Below are positions 9,137-18,380 of a stretch of DNA of 64,000 nt, in pieces; positions within the stretch are counted from its first letter, which is position 1; every line of letters begins with the position of its first letter. Source of the stretch: Prolixibacteraceae bacterium (GTDB taxonomy: Bacteria > Bacteroidota > Bacteroidia > Bacteroidales > Prolixibacteraceae); assembly GCA_028683385.1 (NCBI GenBank), contig JAQUIJ010000008.1:62001-126000 (forward strand). The letters run 5' to 3'. The notes below the pieces were generated by a model that saw only the letters and a program-made list of their open reading frames with translations, was not told where the DNA came from and searched no databases. Both the position numbers and the translations under genes were made by a program.

Positions 9137-11167
9137 CTATTTCACAACCGGAAATGCCACAATTCTGACCTTTGTACAACCAATCGGAACTAGTGTTAAT
9201 TGTTCTGTCTTCTCCGAGACTTTTCCTTTATAAACACCGTCCCTAGCGGTTACTGGCTGGTAAGCAACTCCCTCAATGGCTTTCCAACCTGGAATTTGCT
9301 TGCCGGGAATAGTTATCTCGATTGGCGCATGACTAAGATTCCATACAAAATCAGAATTTGCAGTTTTAACCTCCGAAACGTTTATATGTTCCTTTGGATT
9401 CAAAACCGCATCCTGAACTAACCCGTAATTCCAATCCGATTCTGGGAATACCGAAAAATAGTCGCCTTCCTTTTCGTCATTGCCTTTTTCCCAGCGCTCT
9501 TTAATTTTAAGCGCATAAACCAATGGCCCGCGTTCTATTGCAGTGGAATTTCTGCCCCAGTTCGAAGTGGTGACCTCCATTGGAAAATAAACAACCAATT
9601 GGTCGAGGTTCGACCATTTGCGATTGATCGAGACGATTTGACCATTGTTTTCAATAGGTAACTTTTTACCGTTTATTTTGATCGACGGATTTTTACACCA
9701 TGCTGGTATTCGAATGTCAAACGGAAATTCAACCGAATTCTTCATTTTCAGATCGAACTGAATTTTTTCATCAAAAGGGTAGGTTGTGTTTTCCACAATT
9801 TCAATTTCAGTATTGTCGCTTCCAACGGTTGTTTTGACCGTATTGGGACTAAAGACCAACGCAGCTAAACCATTTTTCTCATTCTTGTACCACAAATGTT
9901 GGGCGAATTTTGGCCAACCTTGATGCATATTGGCAAGGCAGCAGGTGTAGCCGCTTCGCATCCCAAGCACATTATTCATTTCACGGTCGAAGGGCAGCGA
10001 AAAATTAAACACTCCGCGCGAAATCTGAACCTGATTGGCAATCTGGAAATATTGCTTGTTGTTATAGTCATCGGTTGTTTGTGAGGGAAGTGCATTAAAC
10101 GCCATACGTTCCAAAGCATCCATATAGAATGGATCGCCAGTAATTGCGCCTATTTCTTCCAACGAATACATTGATTCAACAATGGCACAAAGTTCAGTTC
10201 CCTGAATCGGGTCGTTCCCATGCAAATCTTCATCTGCCGAAAAAATCCCCATGGGCAATCCGTGCAGCGTCATCAAATCGGTAAAGCCAGTTTTTAGGGC
10301 TTTCAGGTATTTTTCATCACCCGTACGTTGGTAGTTTATTGCAGGAGATTTAATAGCCATCCCAACGTTCACTCCATGTCGGTGCATCCAGCGGTCGCCG
10401 TTCTGGTAGGCTGCGGCCCAGATTACCCAATCGCGATTTCCCAACCACTCGCTCCAATTGAACGATTGCGACTCGATTAAACTGGCCAATTCAAGCAACG
10501 ATTCATCTTTGGTGATCTGAAACAACCATTGCGCCATCATTACATTTTCTGTTCCTCTGGAGGTTGCCCATTCAGTCCATTGCCCCAGTGGCGCATTTTT
10601 TAGCGCATTGATCTGGAATTGAAAGTACTTTTTCAGGAATCCGATTACCCGCATATCGCCAGTTGCCTGATAATACTGTTTCATTACTTTCAGCATTACC
10701 ATTTTTGGCCACCAGTCGTCGCCTGCTTCTTTTATGTTTTTAACCGTAACTACAGTGTCGTTTTTGAGTTCATATTTGGTAATTCCACCAAAATATCCCG
10801 ATGACCGTTGGTGTTCGATGGTCCAGTCGATGTATTTTTTTACTTTTTTCTGAAGGGTCAAATCTTTAAGTAACCAGGCCAGCGGTACTGCGCCATCAAG
10901 CCAGTAAGGAGTTTCTTCCCAGGCATCGCCGGTTCCACCGAGCCAGCCATTTTCTTTTCCTATTTTAGCATAAACTTCATCTAAATGGCCTGAAGTCCCA
11001 TTGCGCATAATTTGCAGTTGATGTTTTAGCCATCCGTCGGGTTGAATTGCTCCAAGTGGTAATTCCTTATATACAGGTTGAACAAATTTTTCTGATTCAG
11101 AAAGGCTCTGTCCGAAAGTATTGATCCAGATCAGACAGATAATTAGTAAGGAAAGTGAGTGTTTCAT
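9137..11167 (-). CDS. Secreted GH127/DUF1680-type glycoside hydrolase (beta-L-arabinofuranosidase-like)
   Basis: The 676-residue protein has a signal peptide (about 1-19) and the all-alpha barrel plus beta-sandwich layout of DUF1680 proteins. GH127 beta-L-arabinofuranosidases use a zinc-bound cysteine nucleophile held by Glu-x-Cys and Cys-Cys motifs. Here E325-L-C327 (in GTELCAIVES) and C409-C410 (in GYTCCLANMHQG) match that set, so the active centre seems intact. It probably acts in the periplasm on arabinofuranosyl residues of plant or exopolysaccharide glycans. The flanking text CCLANMHQGWPKFAQ marks a subfamily distinct from the founding enzyme, so the exact sugar is uncertain. Confidence 0.85.
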   Translation of the reverse strand: MKHSLSLLIICLIWINTFGQSLSESEKFVQPVYKELPLGAIQPDGWLKHQLQIMRNGTSGHLDEVYAKIGKENGWLGGTGDAWEETPYWLDGAVPLAWLLKDLTLQKKVKKYIDWTIEHQRSSGYFGGITKYELKNDTVVTVKNIKEAGDDWWPKMVMLKVMKQYYQATGDMRVIGFLKKYFQFQINALKNAPLGQWTEWATSRGTENVMMAQWLFQITKDESLLELASLIESQSFNWSEWLGNRDWVIWAAAYQNGDRWMHRHGVNVGMAIKSPAINYQRTGDEKYLKALKTGFTDLMTLHGLPMGIFSADEDLHGNDPIQGTELCAIVESMYSLEEIGAITGDPFYMDALERMAFNALPSQTTDDYNNKQYFQIANQVQISRGVFNFSLPFDREMNNVLGMRSGYTCCLANMHQGWPKFAQHLWYKNEKNGLAALVFSPNTVKTTVGSDNTEIEIVENTTYPFDEKIQFDLKMKNSVEFPFDIRIPAWCKNPSIKINGKKLPIENNGQIVSINRKWSNLDQLVVYFPMEVTTSNWGRNSTAIERGPLVYALKIKERWEKGNDEKEGDYFSVFPESDWNYGLVQDAVLNPKEHINVSEVKTANSDFVWNLSHAPIEITIPGKQIPGWKAIEGVAYQPVTARDGVYKGKVSEKTEQLTLVPIGCTKVRIVAFPVVK

Positions 11168-11367
11168 ATCGGTTGAGTGTTTAGCTAAATCTTTTAGTTT
11201 TGCGAATATCGTTAATTCATACTAAATACAAGCAAAGTCACTGAAATACTCTTTCAACTTTTTTATTTTCAGATGGCTCGTTTTAAATCAAGCTATTGTA
11301 AGTTTTTTGCTTCTAAAACCTAGATATTTCTATACTTTTACCTGAACTAATTTCAAAGATTTTAGAC

Positions 11368-14202
11368 ATGCTTTCCGGAAAATACCAACAACTCTATCAG
11401 CAATTTACATCAACAATTGATACAAAAAGAATCTTTCACGATCCGCTACATACCTTGGCTTTTGGAACCGACGCGAGTTTTTACCGGCTCATTCCCAAAA
11501 TGGTTATCAAGGCCAAAAACGAAGAAGAAGTTTCATTCATCCTGAAAGAAAGTTCCAAACTGGCAATTCCGGTCACTTTCCGTGCCGCAGGAACAAGTCT
11601 TTCCGGACAAGCTATTTCCGATTCGGTGCTGGTCATTGCCGGAAACCACTGGACAAAATTCAAAATCGATCCCGATGGATTAAAAATCAGCTTGCAACCC
11701 GGACTGACCGGCGGAAAAGTTAATTCACTTTTAGCTCGTTACGGAAGAAAAATTGGTCCCGATCCTGCTTCGATTGATGCCGCCATGATTGGTGGAATTG
11801 CAGCCAACAATGCCAGCGGTATGTGTTGTGGCACAGCCGAGAATTCGTACAAAACAATTGCCAGCATGCGTGTCATTTTTGCCGATGGAACAGTGCTTGA
11901 TACTTCCGATCCTGAAAGCAAACATCAGTTCAGTCAAACACATCCGCAATTGATTCAGGATATTACGGAGATGGCCGCATCGGTAAAAGCCAATGCCGAA
12001 TTGGCTGGCCGGATTGCCCGGAAGTTTAAAATGAAAAACACCACCGGCTACAGCCTGAATGCGCTGGTCGATTTTGCTGATCCTTTTGATATTATTGAGC
12101 ATTTGATGATTGGTTCGGAAGGAACGCTCGGATTCATTGCTGAAATAAGTTACAAAACCGTAGTTGAACATCCGTTTAAGGCCAGTTCGCTGATGGTTTT
12201 CCCGGATATTGAAAAGGCGTGTAATGCAGTTTCACTCTTGAAATTGGCACCGGTTTCGGCAGTCGAATTAATGGATAGGGCAGGGCTGCGATCGGTTGAA
12301 GATCAGGCAGGCGTTCCCAGCTATCTGAAAACGCTTAGTCCAACTGCAAGCGCCATTTTGGTTGAAACCCGTGCTCTTCATCAAGACGAACTTAATCAGC
12401 AAATAGCCGTCATTCTGGATACTGTAAAGACAATTCCTTCTGAAATACCCATTGAATTTACTTCAGTCCCATCAGAATATGCTTTGCTTTGGAAAATCCG
12501 TAAAGGAATGTTTCCATCCATTGGAGCCATTCGAAAGACGGGAACTACTGTTATTATTGAGGATGTAGCTTTTCCTGTGGCACGTCTGGCAGAGGCAACA
12601 CTCGATTTACATCGTTTATTCGAAAAATGGGAGTATCGCGAAGCTGTAATTTTTGGCCATGCGTTGGAGGGGAACTTACATTTTGTTTTTACTCAGGATT
12701 TTGGCTCTCAAAGCGAGGTTGATCGCTATGCCAACTTTATGGCCGATGTGGCCGATTTGGTGGTTTCGAAATACGATGGTTCGCTGAAGGCTGAGCATGG
12801 AACCGGCCGAAATATGGCTCCGTTTGTTGAAAAGGAGTGGGGGAGTGAAGCTTACCAACTGATGAAGCAGATCAAACAAATCTTTGATCCAGAAAACCTG
12901 CTCAATCCGGGAGTTATTCTGAATAATGATCCGGAAGCACATTTGCAAAATCTGAAGCCGATTCCGGCAGCCAGCGAAAAGATTGACAAATGTATTGAAT
13001 GTGGTTTTTGCGAACCGACCTGTGTTTCGGCTGAACTGACATTGACGCCTCGTCAGCGCATCGTGGTTTATCGCGAGATGGCCAGTTTGGCAAGGAGCGG
13101 CCATGAACCGCATATTGCAGCTTCGTTGGCTAAATCGTATCAATATGCTGGGAACGAAACCTGCGCTACCGATGGCTTGTGCGCCACTGCTTGCCCGGTA
13201 AAAATCGACACGGGCAAGTTGATCAAAACCCTGCGAAAGGAAGAGATAGGAGAACATCAAAATCGGGCGGTTTGGATTGCAGATCATATGAGTGGAGTAA
13301 CTTCGTCGGTTCGTGGTGCGCTTTCAATTGTTGGATTCTTTCATACGGTTTTGGAGACTCCAATCATGAAAGGCATTTCCGGAGGACTAAGAACTTTATC
13401 CGGGAATCACATTCCGCGCTGGAATGCATTTATGCCACTTGGGGCAAAAAAAATAAATACGAACCAGTTACAGAAAGCCAAAACAGATAGAAAAGTTGTG
13501 TATTTCCCATCATGTATTAACCGGGCGATGGGCGTTTCAAAAGAAACTCGCAATGAAAAACAGCTTTCTGAAAAGATGCTTGAATTGCTGAATAAAGGCG
13601 GTTTCGAGGTTATCTATCCTGAAAATCTAAACAGTTTGTGTTGTGGAATGGCTTTTTCGAGCAAAGGTTACACCGAAGCCGGAACCAAAAAATCGAACGA
13701 GTTGGAAGTGGCTTTGCTGAAAGCCAGCGAAAACGGGAAGTATCCCGTGCTTTGCGACATGAGCCCATGCCTGTTTACGATGAAAGAGAACATGAAAACA
13801 GGTCTGAAACTTTACGAACCGGTTGAATTTATTCTCGATCATCTACTTTCGAATCTGGAGATTACACCAATGCAGGAAACCATCACCGTATTCCCGGTAT
13901 GCAGTATGAAGAAGATGGGTTTGGAAAATAAGCTGGTAGAGTTGGCTGAAAGATGTGCGACGAAAGTGGTTGTTCCGGAAACCAATTGTTGTGGTTTTGC
14001 CGGTGACCGTGGGTTTTCATTTCCGGAGTTAAATGAACATGGATTACGCAATCTGAAAATTCAATTACCTGAAGGTGTTCGATATGGCTATTCAACCAGC
14101 CGAACCTGTGAAATTGGTCTCAGCCTGCATTCCGGTGTTTCGCATCAATCCATCGTTTATCTGGTTGATGAAGTAAGTCGTGCAAAAGATGTTGCCGGGT
14201 AA
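11368..14202 (+). CDS. FAD-binding / (Fe-S)-binding 2-hydroxyacid dehydrogenase (D-lactate dehydrogenase-like)
   Basis: The N-terminal half (about 1-530) is a GlcD/DLD-type flavoprotein: PCMH FAD-binding fold with FRAAGTSLSGQAISD and PGLTGGKVNSLLARYGRKIG, then a C-terminal FAD-oxidase cap with the histidine motif GHALEGNLHFVF. The second half carries two 4Fe-4S clusters (CIECGFCEPTC from about residue 542; CATDGLCATACPVK) and two CCG-type motifs (LCCGMAF, NCCGFAGDRG) like GlcF. Such fusions of about 940 residues oxidise D-lactate or another D-2-hydroxyacid and pass electrons to the quinone pool. The gene stands alone with its own terminator. Substrate is not certain. Confidence 0.88.
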   Translation: MLSGKYQQLYQQFTSTIDTKRIFHDPLHTLAFGTDASFYRLIPKMVIKAKNEEEVSFILKESSKLAIPVTFRAAGTSLSGQAISDSVLVIAGNHWTKFKIDPDGLKISLQPGLTGGKVNSLLARYGRKIGPDPASIDAAMIGGIAANNASGMCCGTAENSYKTIASMRVIFADGTVLDTSDPESKHQFSQTHPQLIQDITEMAASVKANAELAGRIARKFKMKNTTGYSLNALVDFADPFDIIEHLMIGSEGTLGFIAEISYKTVVEHPFKASSLMVFPDIEKACNAVSLLKLAPVSAVELMDRAGLRSVEDQAGVPSYLKTLSPTASAILVETRALHQDELNQQIAVILDTVKTIPSEIPIEFTSVPSEYALLWKIRKGMFPSIGAIRKTGTTVIIEDVAFPVARLAEATLDLHRLFEKWEYREAVIFGHALEGNLHFVFTQDFGSQSEVDRYANFMADVADLVVSKYDGSLKAEHGTGRNMAPFVEKEWGSEAYQLMKQIKQIFDPENLLNPGVILNNDPEAHLQNLKPIPAASEKIDKCIECGFCEPTCVSAELTLTPRQRIVVYREMASLARSGHEPHIAASLAKSYQYAGNETCATDGLCATACPVKIDTGKLIKTLRKEEIGEHQNRAVWIADHMSGVTSSVRGALSIVGFFHTVLETPIMKGISGGLRTLSGNHIPRWNAFMPLGAKKINTNQLQKAKTDRKVVYFPSCINRAMGVSKETRNEKQLSEKMLELLNKGGFEVIYPENLNSLCCGMAFSSKGYTEAGTKKSNELEVALLKASENGKYPVLCDMSPCLFTMKENMKTGLKLYEPVEFILDHLLSNLEITPMQETITVFPVCSMKKMGLENKLVELAERCATKVVVPETNCCGFAGDRGFSFPELNEHGLRNLKIQLPEGVRYGYSTSRTCEIGLSLHSGVSHQSIVYLVDEVSRAKDVAG

Positions 14203-14207
14203 AGAAA

Positions 14208-14242
14208 AAACCCAACTACTTTTGATATAAGTAATTGGGTTT
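14208..14242. terminator. Terminator between the dehydrogenase gene and tRNA-His
   Basis: The arms AAACCCAACTACTT and AAGTAATTGGGTTT flank a short loop, with A-rich sequence before and T-rich after. It can end the plus-strand dehydrogenase transcript and the minus-strand tRNA transcript. Confidence 0.75.
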
Positions 14243-14248
14243 TAGATG

Positions 14249-14323
14249 GGTGGATGATGGGATTTGAACCCACGACCCCTGGAACCACAATCCAGTGCTC
14301 TAACCAGCTGAGCTACAACCACC
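14249..14323 (-). tRNA. tRNA-His (GTG anticodon)
   Basis: Read on the minus strand, the cloverleaf has acceptor GTGGTTG/CATCCAC, D-arm GCTCAGCTGGTTAGAGC, anticodon arm CTGGA-TTGTGGT-TCCAG with anticodon GTG, and T-arm GTGGG-TTCAAAT-CCCAT. The extra G at position -1 (base 14323) faces C73, the identity signature of tRNA-His. CCA is not encoded. The acceptor stem contains a U5:U68 mismatch. Confidence 0.95.
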
Positions 14324-14525
14324 GTGTATGATTTTGCGGTTGCAAATATAGTATTAAATTTTTTAGTTGTGCAATAGGAAAGATACGTTTTTTAGTTTTT
14401 TTTGACTGCGATAGAGATGCAAAATATTACTAAGCAAAATAAATTATTGATAAATATTTGACGAGAAGAATGTTACAGGCGAGGTTTACACCTGAATATT
14501 TTAGTCTGTCAAATAGTGATCATGT

Positions 14526-14924
14526 TTAAAGTTTGTTTTTTTGAATGAGCCCACCTTTTTCGTTCAAAAGTAAGGAATACCTAATTAGCGCTTCATCGCG
14601 AATAATCAGTTCGTAGCCGACAATCTCTTCTTCTATTATTTCGATAACATTCATCAATTCGCCGTGCAGGGCAGCTTTTTGTTTAATGTGTTCGGGTGTC
14701 GCATGAATAGGAAGATTCTTTTTTAGATTAATCAGTTTACCCACAGAATCGAAATGAGCAATGTATTCAATGTCTTCAAGGTAAAAAATAGCTTCGTAGA
14801 AATCATCGGAATGGAGCCATTCCACATTAATAGAATCTCCAAATTTCTGAAAAAATGAGTCTTTTACTGCTTCAGGAAGTGAAACATTAGAAAACTTAAA
14901 TATTTTACTTAAAATGTTTTTCAT
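14526..14924 (-). CDS. PepSY-like domain protein
   Basis: The 132-residue protein has the pattern of PepSY-like (putative beta-lactamase-inhibitor-like) domains: LPEAVKDSFFQKFGDSINVEW, then YEAIFYLEDIEYIAHFDSVGKLI, and a second half with YELIIRDEALIRYSLLLNEKG. Unlike most relatives it shows no signal peptide and begins MKNILSKIFKF, so it may be cytoplasmic. It follows an ECF sigma gene on the same strand after 134 bases and may be part of that regulon. Function unknown. Confidence 0.65.
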   Translation of the reverse strand: MKNILSKIFKFSNVSLPEAVKDSFFQKFGDSINVEWLHSDDFYEAIFYLEDIEYIAHFDSVGKLINLKKNLPIHATPEHIKQKAALHGELMNVIEIIEEEIVGYELIIRDEALIRYSLLLNEKGGLIQKNKL

Positions 14925-15058
14925 AAATCGGTAGTGTAATATTGGGTTTAGGTTTATGGGTTTTAGTATTTATGGTATCCAGAACGATTTGTAAATAAAG
15001 GTTCTAGCTGTTCTTACTTATAGACGGAATATTTAATAAATGTAACACATAAGAAAAA

Positions 15059-15634
15059 TTAATCGGCCGAATTAAATTTTTGGTTATACATATAAATAAC
15101 CCGGGATCTGGCTCTTTTAAGTCTCATCTTAACCGCATCCTCGCTAATTCGTAGAGTCTTTGCTATTGATTTCATAGGAAGATTGTCCTGATATTTCATC
15201 AGAAGCAGTACTTTTTCTTCAGGATGTATTAACTCAAAAATAGTAAGCAGGTTCTCGTAGCTTGCTTCTTCAAAATCGGTTTCCGATTCATCAATGATTT
15301 CGGGAATTTCGTTATTACTGTTCCATTCCGGATAGTGAAGTTTCTTTTTGACTCTTAAATAATCAATGCAATAATTGTACGTTATAGAATAGAGCCAGGA
15401 CGAAAATGAAGAATTGCCTTTAAATCCGTGAATCTTTTCGTATGCTTTGGTTAATATGTCATTTGCAAATTCTTCAGATAATTTGGAATCTTTTAAAAAA
15501 CTGAAGCATTTGTCCCTGACTTTTTTGAAATATCTTAAATAAATCAATTCAAATAATTCCTGATTCCCGGAATTTATAATTAGAAGAACGATTTCTTCGT
15601 CAGACTTCTGTTTATATTTGGTGGTTGATGCCAT
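15059..15634 (-). CDS. ECF-type RNA polymerase sigma factor
   Basis: The 191-residue protein has sigma region 2 (LSEEFANDILTKAYEKIHGF, then FSSWLYSITYNYCIDYLRVKKK) and region 4 (LPMKSIAKTLRISEDAVKMRLKRARSRV). No anti-sigma gene adjoins it. It is divergent from the lipoprotein/L,D-transpeptidase cluster and upstream of the PepSY-like gene, so either set could be a target. Confidence 0.9.
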   Translation of the reverse strand: MASTTKYKQKSDEEIVLLIINSGNQELFELIYLRYFKKVRDKCFSFLKDSKLSEEFANDILTKAYEKIHGFKGNSSFSSWLYSITYNYCIDYLRVKKKLHYPEWNSNNEIPEIIDESETDFEEASYENLLTIFELIHPEEKVLLLMKYQDNLPMKSIAKTLRISEDAVKMRLKRARSRVIYMYNQKFNSAD

Positions 15635-15840
15635 TTATATGTTATTGGAAATGTGAAATATATAAAAAAATGTGTAAAAAAAGATATAAAGTTGTGTTAC
15701 TTCTCCTAAAACCTCCGTCACAATGATAAATTTGTCAGAAAGTCCTTTGATAATCCGATGTAAAAATAGAACTTTGTAAAAGTTTTTAGTTATATATTAG
15801 AGTTAATAGTTTTAGAGAAAAACAAATTTAAAAATTGAGT

Positions 15841-16434
15841 ATGAAAAGTAAATTAATTATTGCTGTTGCAGCAATGGGTCTTACAGTGTTATTTAGTTCT
15901 TGTCAGAAAGTTCCACAAACAGAAATTGATGCAGCAACTGCAGCAATTCAGGAAGTAAAAGACGCTGGTGCAGACATGTATGTTCCAGAAGCTTATCAGG
16001 CTTTGGTTGATTCAATGAAATCAGCTAACGAAAAAGTAGAAGTAGCTAAAGCAAAATGGTTCCCAAGCTACACAAAAGCTAAAGCTACTTTAGCTGTTGT
16101 TAGCCAGATGGCTGTTGATACTAAAGCTAAATCAGAAGCTCGTAAAGTTGAATTGAAAGCTGAAACTGAAGCTGCTATTGTTGAAGTTAAAGCTCTTGTT
16201 GAAGAAAACAAAGGTTTGATTGCAAAAGCTCCTAGAGGTAAAGAAGGAAGAGAAGCTTTAGAAGCTATCAAAGCTGACTTGGCTGTAGCTGAAACTACTG
16301 TAACTGAAGTTGAAGGTTTGTTAGCTAATGGCGACCTTTTAGGTTCAAACAGCAAAATTAAAGCTGCCAAAGAAAAAGCTACTTCTATCAAAGCTGAATT
16401 AGAAGAAGCTATCGCAAAAAAAGGTAAAAAATAA
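15841..16434 (+). CDS. Abundant-type helical lipoprotein ending in lysines (DUF4398-like)
   Basis: The ATG at 15841 gives a lipoprotein signal ending VLFSSC (Cys21) and a mature chain of about 177 residues, almost entirely alpha-helical and very rich in Ala, Lys and Glu. The first helical part (DAATAAIQEVKDAGADMYVPEAY) resembles DUF4398 and also the N-terminal exported region of the next gene. Codon choice is strongly biased (GCT, GAA, AAA), suggesting high expression, and a strong terminator follows. The chain ends AIAKKGKK. Together with two downstream L,D-transpeptidases this recalls Braun lipoprotein, whose C-terminal lysine is linked to peptidoglycan by such enzymes; that role is my inference. 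Confidence 0.8.
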   Translation: MKSKLIIAVAAMGLTVLFSSCQKVPQTEIDAATAAIQEVKDAGADMYVPEAYQALVDSMKSANEKVEVAKAKWFPSYTKAKATLAVVSQMAVDTKAKSEARKVELKAETEAAIVEVKALVEENKGLIAKAPRGKEGREALEAIKADLAVAETTVTEVEGLLANGDLLGSNSKIKAAKEKATSIKAELEEAIAKKGKK

Positions 16435-16459
16435 TAACTCATAAGAGTTAGGGATTTTA

Positions 16460-16492
16460 AATACCCGGGGCTTTCCCCCCGGGTATTTTTTT
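16460..16492 (+). terminator. Strong intrinsic terminator after the lipoprotein
   Basis: A perfect 11-base-pair stem (AATACCCGGGG with CCCCGGGTATT) with loop CTTTCC runs into seven Ts. It should end most transcripts of the lipoprotein and limit read-through into the L,D-transpeptidase genes. Confidence 0.95.
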
Positions 16493-16504
16493 AATAAAAA
16501 TGTG

Positions 16505-17632
16505 ATGGCCTTGAATAAGAAGAAAATTAAGTGGATAACTGTTATTTCTTTGTCAGTTGTTTTTCTCGTAATTACCGTTTGTGTTATCATTGTTTCGCAA
16601 AGGAAACAACCAAACGATGATTTGAGATTTGCACGCGAAGCTTTATCCGAAGCCAAAGAAGCCGAAGCTGATGTTTATTCTGAAACAAAGTATAAGCAGG
16701 CAACGCAGATTTATGAATCTGCCATGAAGAATTGGTCAAGGGAAAACGATCGTTTTATTCTTGTCAGAGATTATGGCAGTGTGATAAGTTCAGCTCAGAA
16801 GGCAAAAAAGATTGCAGAAGAATCGAAAGAAGAATCCATAGCAAAAGCAGACGACTTAAGTAAGAACGTAGATGCTGCTTTTGTGAGTATGGAAAAGAAG
16901 ATTGAATTGTATAATAAGCTATTTAAGAGTCTACCTATACCTCGATCTGTTTTTGATGCGCATAATAAATCTAAAATGTTTTTTAGCGAATCAAAAATTG
17001 CTCAGGGAAATGGTAAATTAAAAGATGCAGAAATACTTTTTAAAAAGGCCGAAATATATGCCAACCATGCCAATACTGCAGCTGCAAAAATGTTACGCGA
17101 TTATTTCAATGATTACGGCAGGTGGAAAAGTTTAGCTAATGATGCCATTGCAGCTTCGCGTGGAGGAAATAAGGTGATTTTAGTAGATAAAGTTGCACAT
17201 ATTTTGTATGTATATCAGTCAGGAAAAATAATACGTAGTTATGACGTTGAATTTGGACCTAATTGGATGGCACATAAAGAACAGGCAGGAGATAAAGCAA
17301 CTCCGGAAGGAAATTATCATATAACGAGTAAAAAAGCCGGAGGTGGCACTGGATATAATAAGGCAATGTTACTTGATTATCCAAATGCAGAAGATCGGGC
17401 TCACTTTGCTCAAATGAAACGCCAGGGTCTGATTTCCAAAAGAGCCGGAATCGGAAACCTGATTGAAATACATGGCAATGGTGGTCGTGGTTTTGACTGG
17501 ACAAGTGGTTGTGTTGGTATGAGAGATAGGGATATTGATGATTTGTATCGTGTTGTTGGTTCCGGTACCCGTGTAACTATTGTGGGATCTATTGAGCCTC
17601 TGTCTACAGTTACCGGAGGTGTAGATTTTTAA
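16505..17632 (+). CDS. Membrane-anchored L,D-transpeptidase (YkuD) with helical exodomain
   Basis: An N-terminal transmembrane helix (about 8-30) is followed by a helical region of about 170 residues whose pattern (REALSEAKEAEADVYSETKY) is like the preceding lipoprotein. A C-terminal YkuD domain (about 215-365) follows. Catalytic signature: IEIHGNGGRGFDWTSGCVGM with catalytic Cys336 and the conserved His upstream. YkuD enzymes form 3-3 peptidoglycan cross-links or attach proteins to meso-diaminopimelate. The ATG at 16505 is preferred to the in-frame GTG at 16502. The shared helical domain hints that enzyme and lipoprotein interact. Confidence 0.88.
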   Translation: MALNKKKIKWITVISLSVVFLVITVCVIIVSQRKQPNDDLRFAREALSEAKEAEADVYSETKYKQATQIYESAMKNWSRENDRFILVRDYGSVISSAQKAKKIAEESKEESIAKADDLSKNVDAAFVSMEKKIELYNKLFKSLPIPRSVFDAHNKSKMFFSESKIAQGNGKLKDAEILFKKAEIYANHANTAAAKMLRDYFNDYGRWKSLANDAIAASRGGNKVILVDKVAHILYVYQSGKIIRSYDVEFGPNWMAHKEQAGDKATPEGNYHITSKKAGGGTGYNKAMLLDYPNAEDRAHFAQMKRQGLISKRAGIGNLIEIHGNGGRGFDWTSGCVGMRDRDIDDLYRVVGSGTRVTIVGSIEPLSTVTGGVDF

Positions 17633-17715
17633 TGTGCGTTGAAACTTTTTTGAGAAATATAAGTTTATGTTATTGATATGATATATAAAACAGGTTTAAT
17701 AATAATTCAAATTCT

Positions 17716-18378
17716 ATGATTCGTAATTTCTTTATTTATCTGGCAGTTTTGATTGTTGGGATTCTGTTTTTTGCATCAATGGTACTTTTTGCTATTCCGG
17801 CATTTCAAGAATCAACTCTTGCTTTAACAGGTCTTTCCTCAAGTTCCTCTGGTTCTGGTGAAGTTGGAACTGATAAGGAATCCATTGAAGCTGATGTTAA
17901 TAAACTTCAGAAGCGCCTTGATTCGTTTACACCTACAAATGCTTATATGGTTGTAAATACGTCAGATAACCATTTCTTTCTATACAAGGGTAAGCAACTG
18001 ATTCGGGATGGAGTATGTTCAACCGGAAAAAACGAAAAATTGGTTTCGGCTGAAAGAAAATACGAACACGTTTTTTATACTCCATTTGGTGTCCGTAAAG
18101 TATTACGTAAAGCAACCAATCCGGTTTGGAAAAAGCCTGATTGGGCTTTTATTGAAGATGGTATGCCTATTCCTTCCGCAAACGACCCTTCCCGATGGGA
18201 AACCGGCACCCTTGGTGCCTATAAAATGGAAATTGGTGATGGTTATATGATTCATGGTACTATATATAAACGCCGGATGGGTATGAGTGTTACCCATGGT
18301 TGTATCCGTTTACTTGATGACGATCTGGAAGCTGTATATAAGGCGATGGAAGTAGGTTCAAAAGTTTATATTTACTAA
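17716..18378 (+). CDS. L,D-transpeptidase (YkuD), second copy
   Basis: A single N-terminal membrane helix (about 5-28) and a Ser/Gly-rich linker precede a YkuD domain from about residue 75 to the end. The active site reads MIHGTIYKRRMGMSVTHGCI, with catalytic Cys196 in the classic HGCIRL motif. The domain class differs from its upstream neighbour (THGCIRL versus TSGCVGM), so the two enzymes probably have different acceptors. It lies 83 bases after the first one and 2 bases before the next gene. Confidence 0.9.
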   Translation: MIRNFFIYLAVLIVGILFFASMVLFAIPAFQESTLALTGLSSSSSGSGEVGTDKESIEADVNKLQKRLDSFTPTNAYMVVNTSDNHFFLYKGKQLIRDGVCSTGKNEKLVSAERKYEHVFYTPFGVRKVLRKATNPVWKKPDWAFIEDGMPIPSANDPSRWETGTLGAYKMEIGDGYMIHGTIYKRRMGMSVTHGCIRLLDDDLEAVYKAMEVGSKVYIY

Positions 18379-18380
18379 GT

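Noticed and set aside
12676-13287. 203-codon antisense frame inside the flavin/Fe-S dehydrogenase gene
   Set aside because: Shadow of a strongly conserved gene; no domain pattern of its own.
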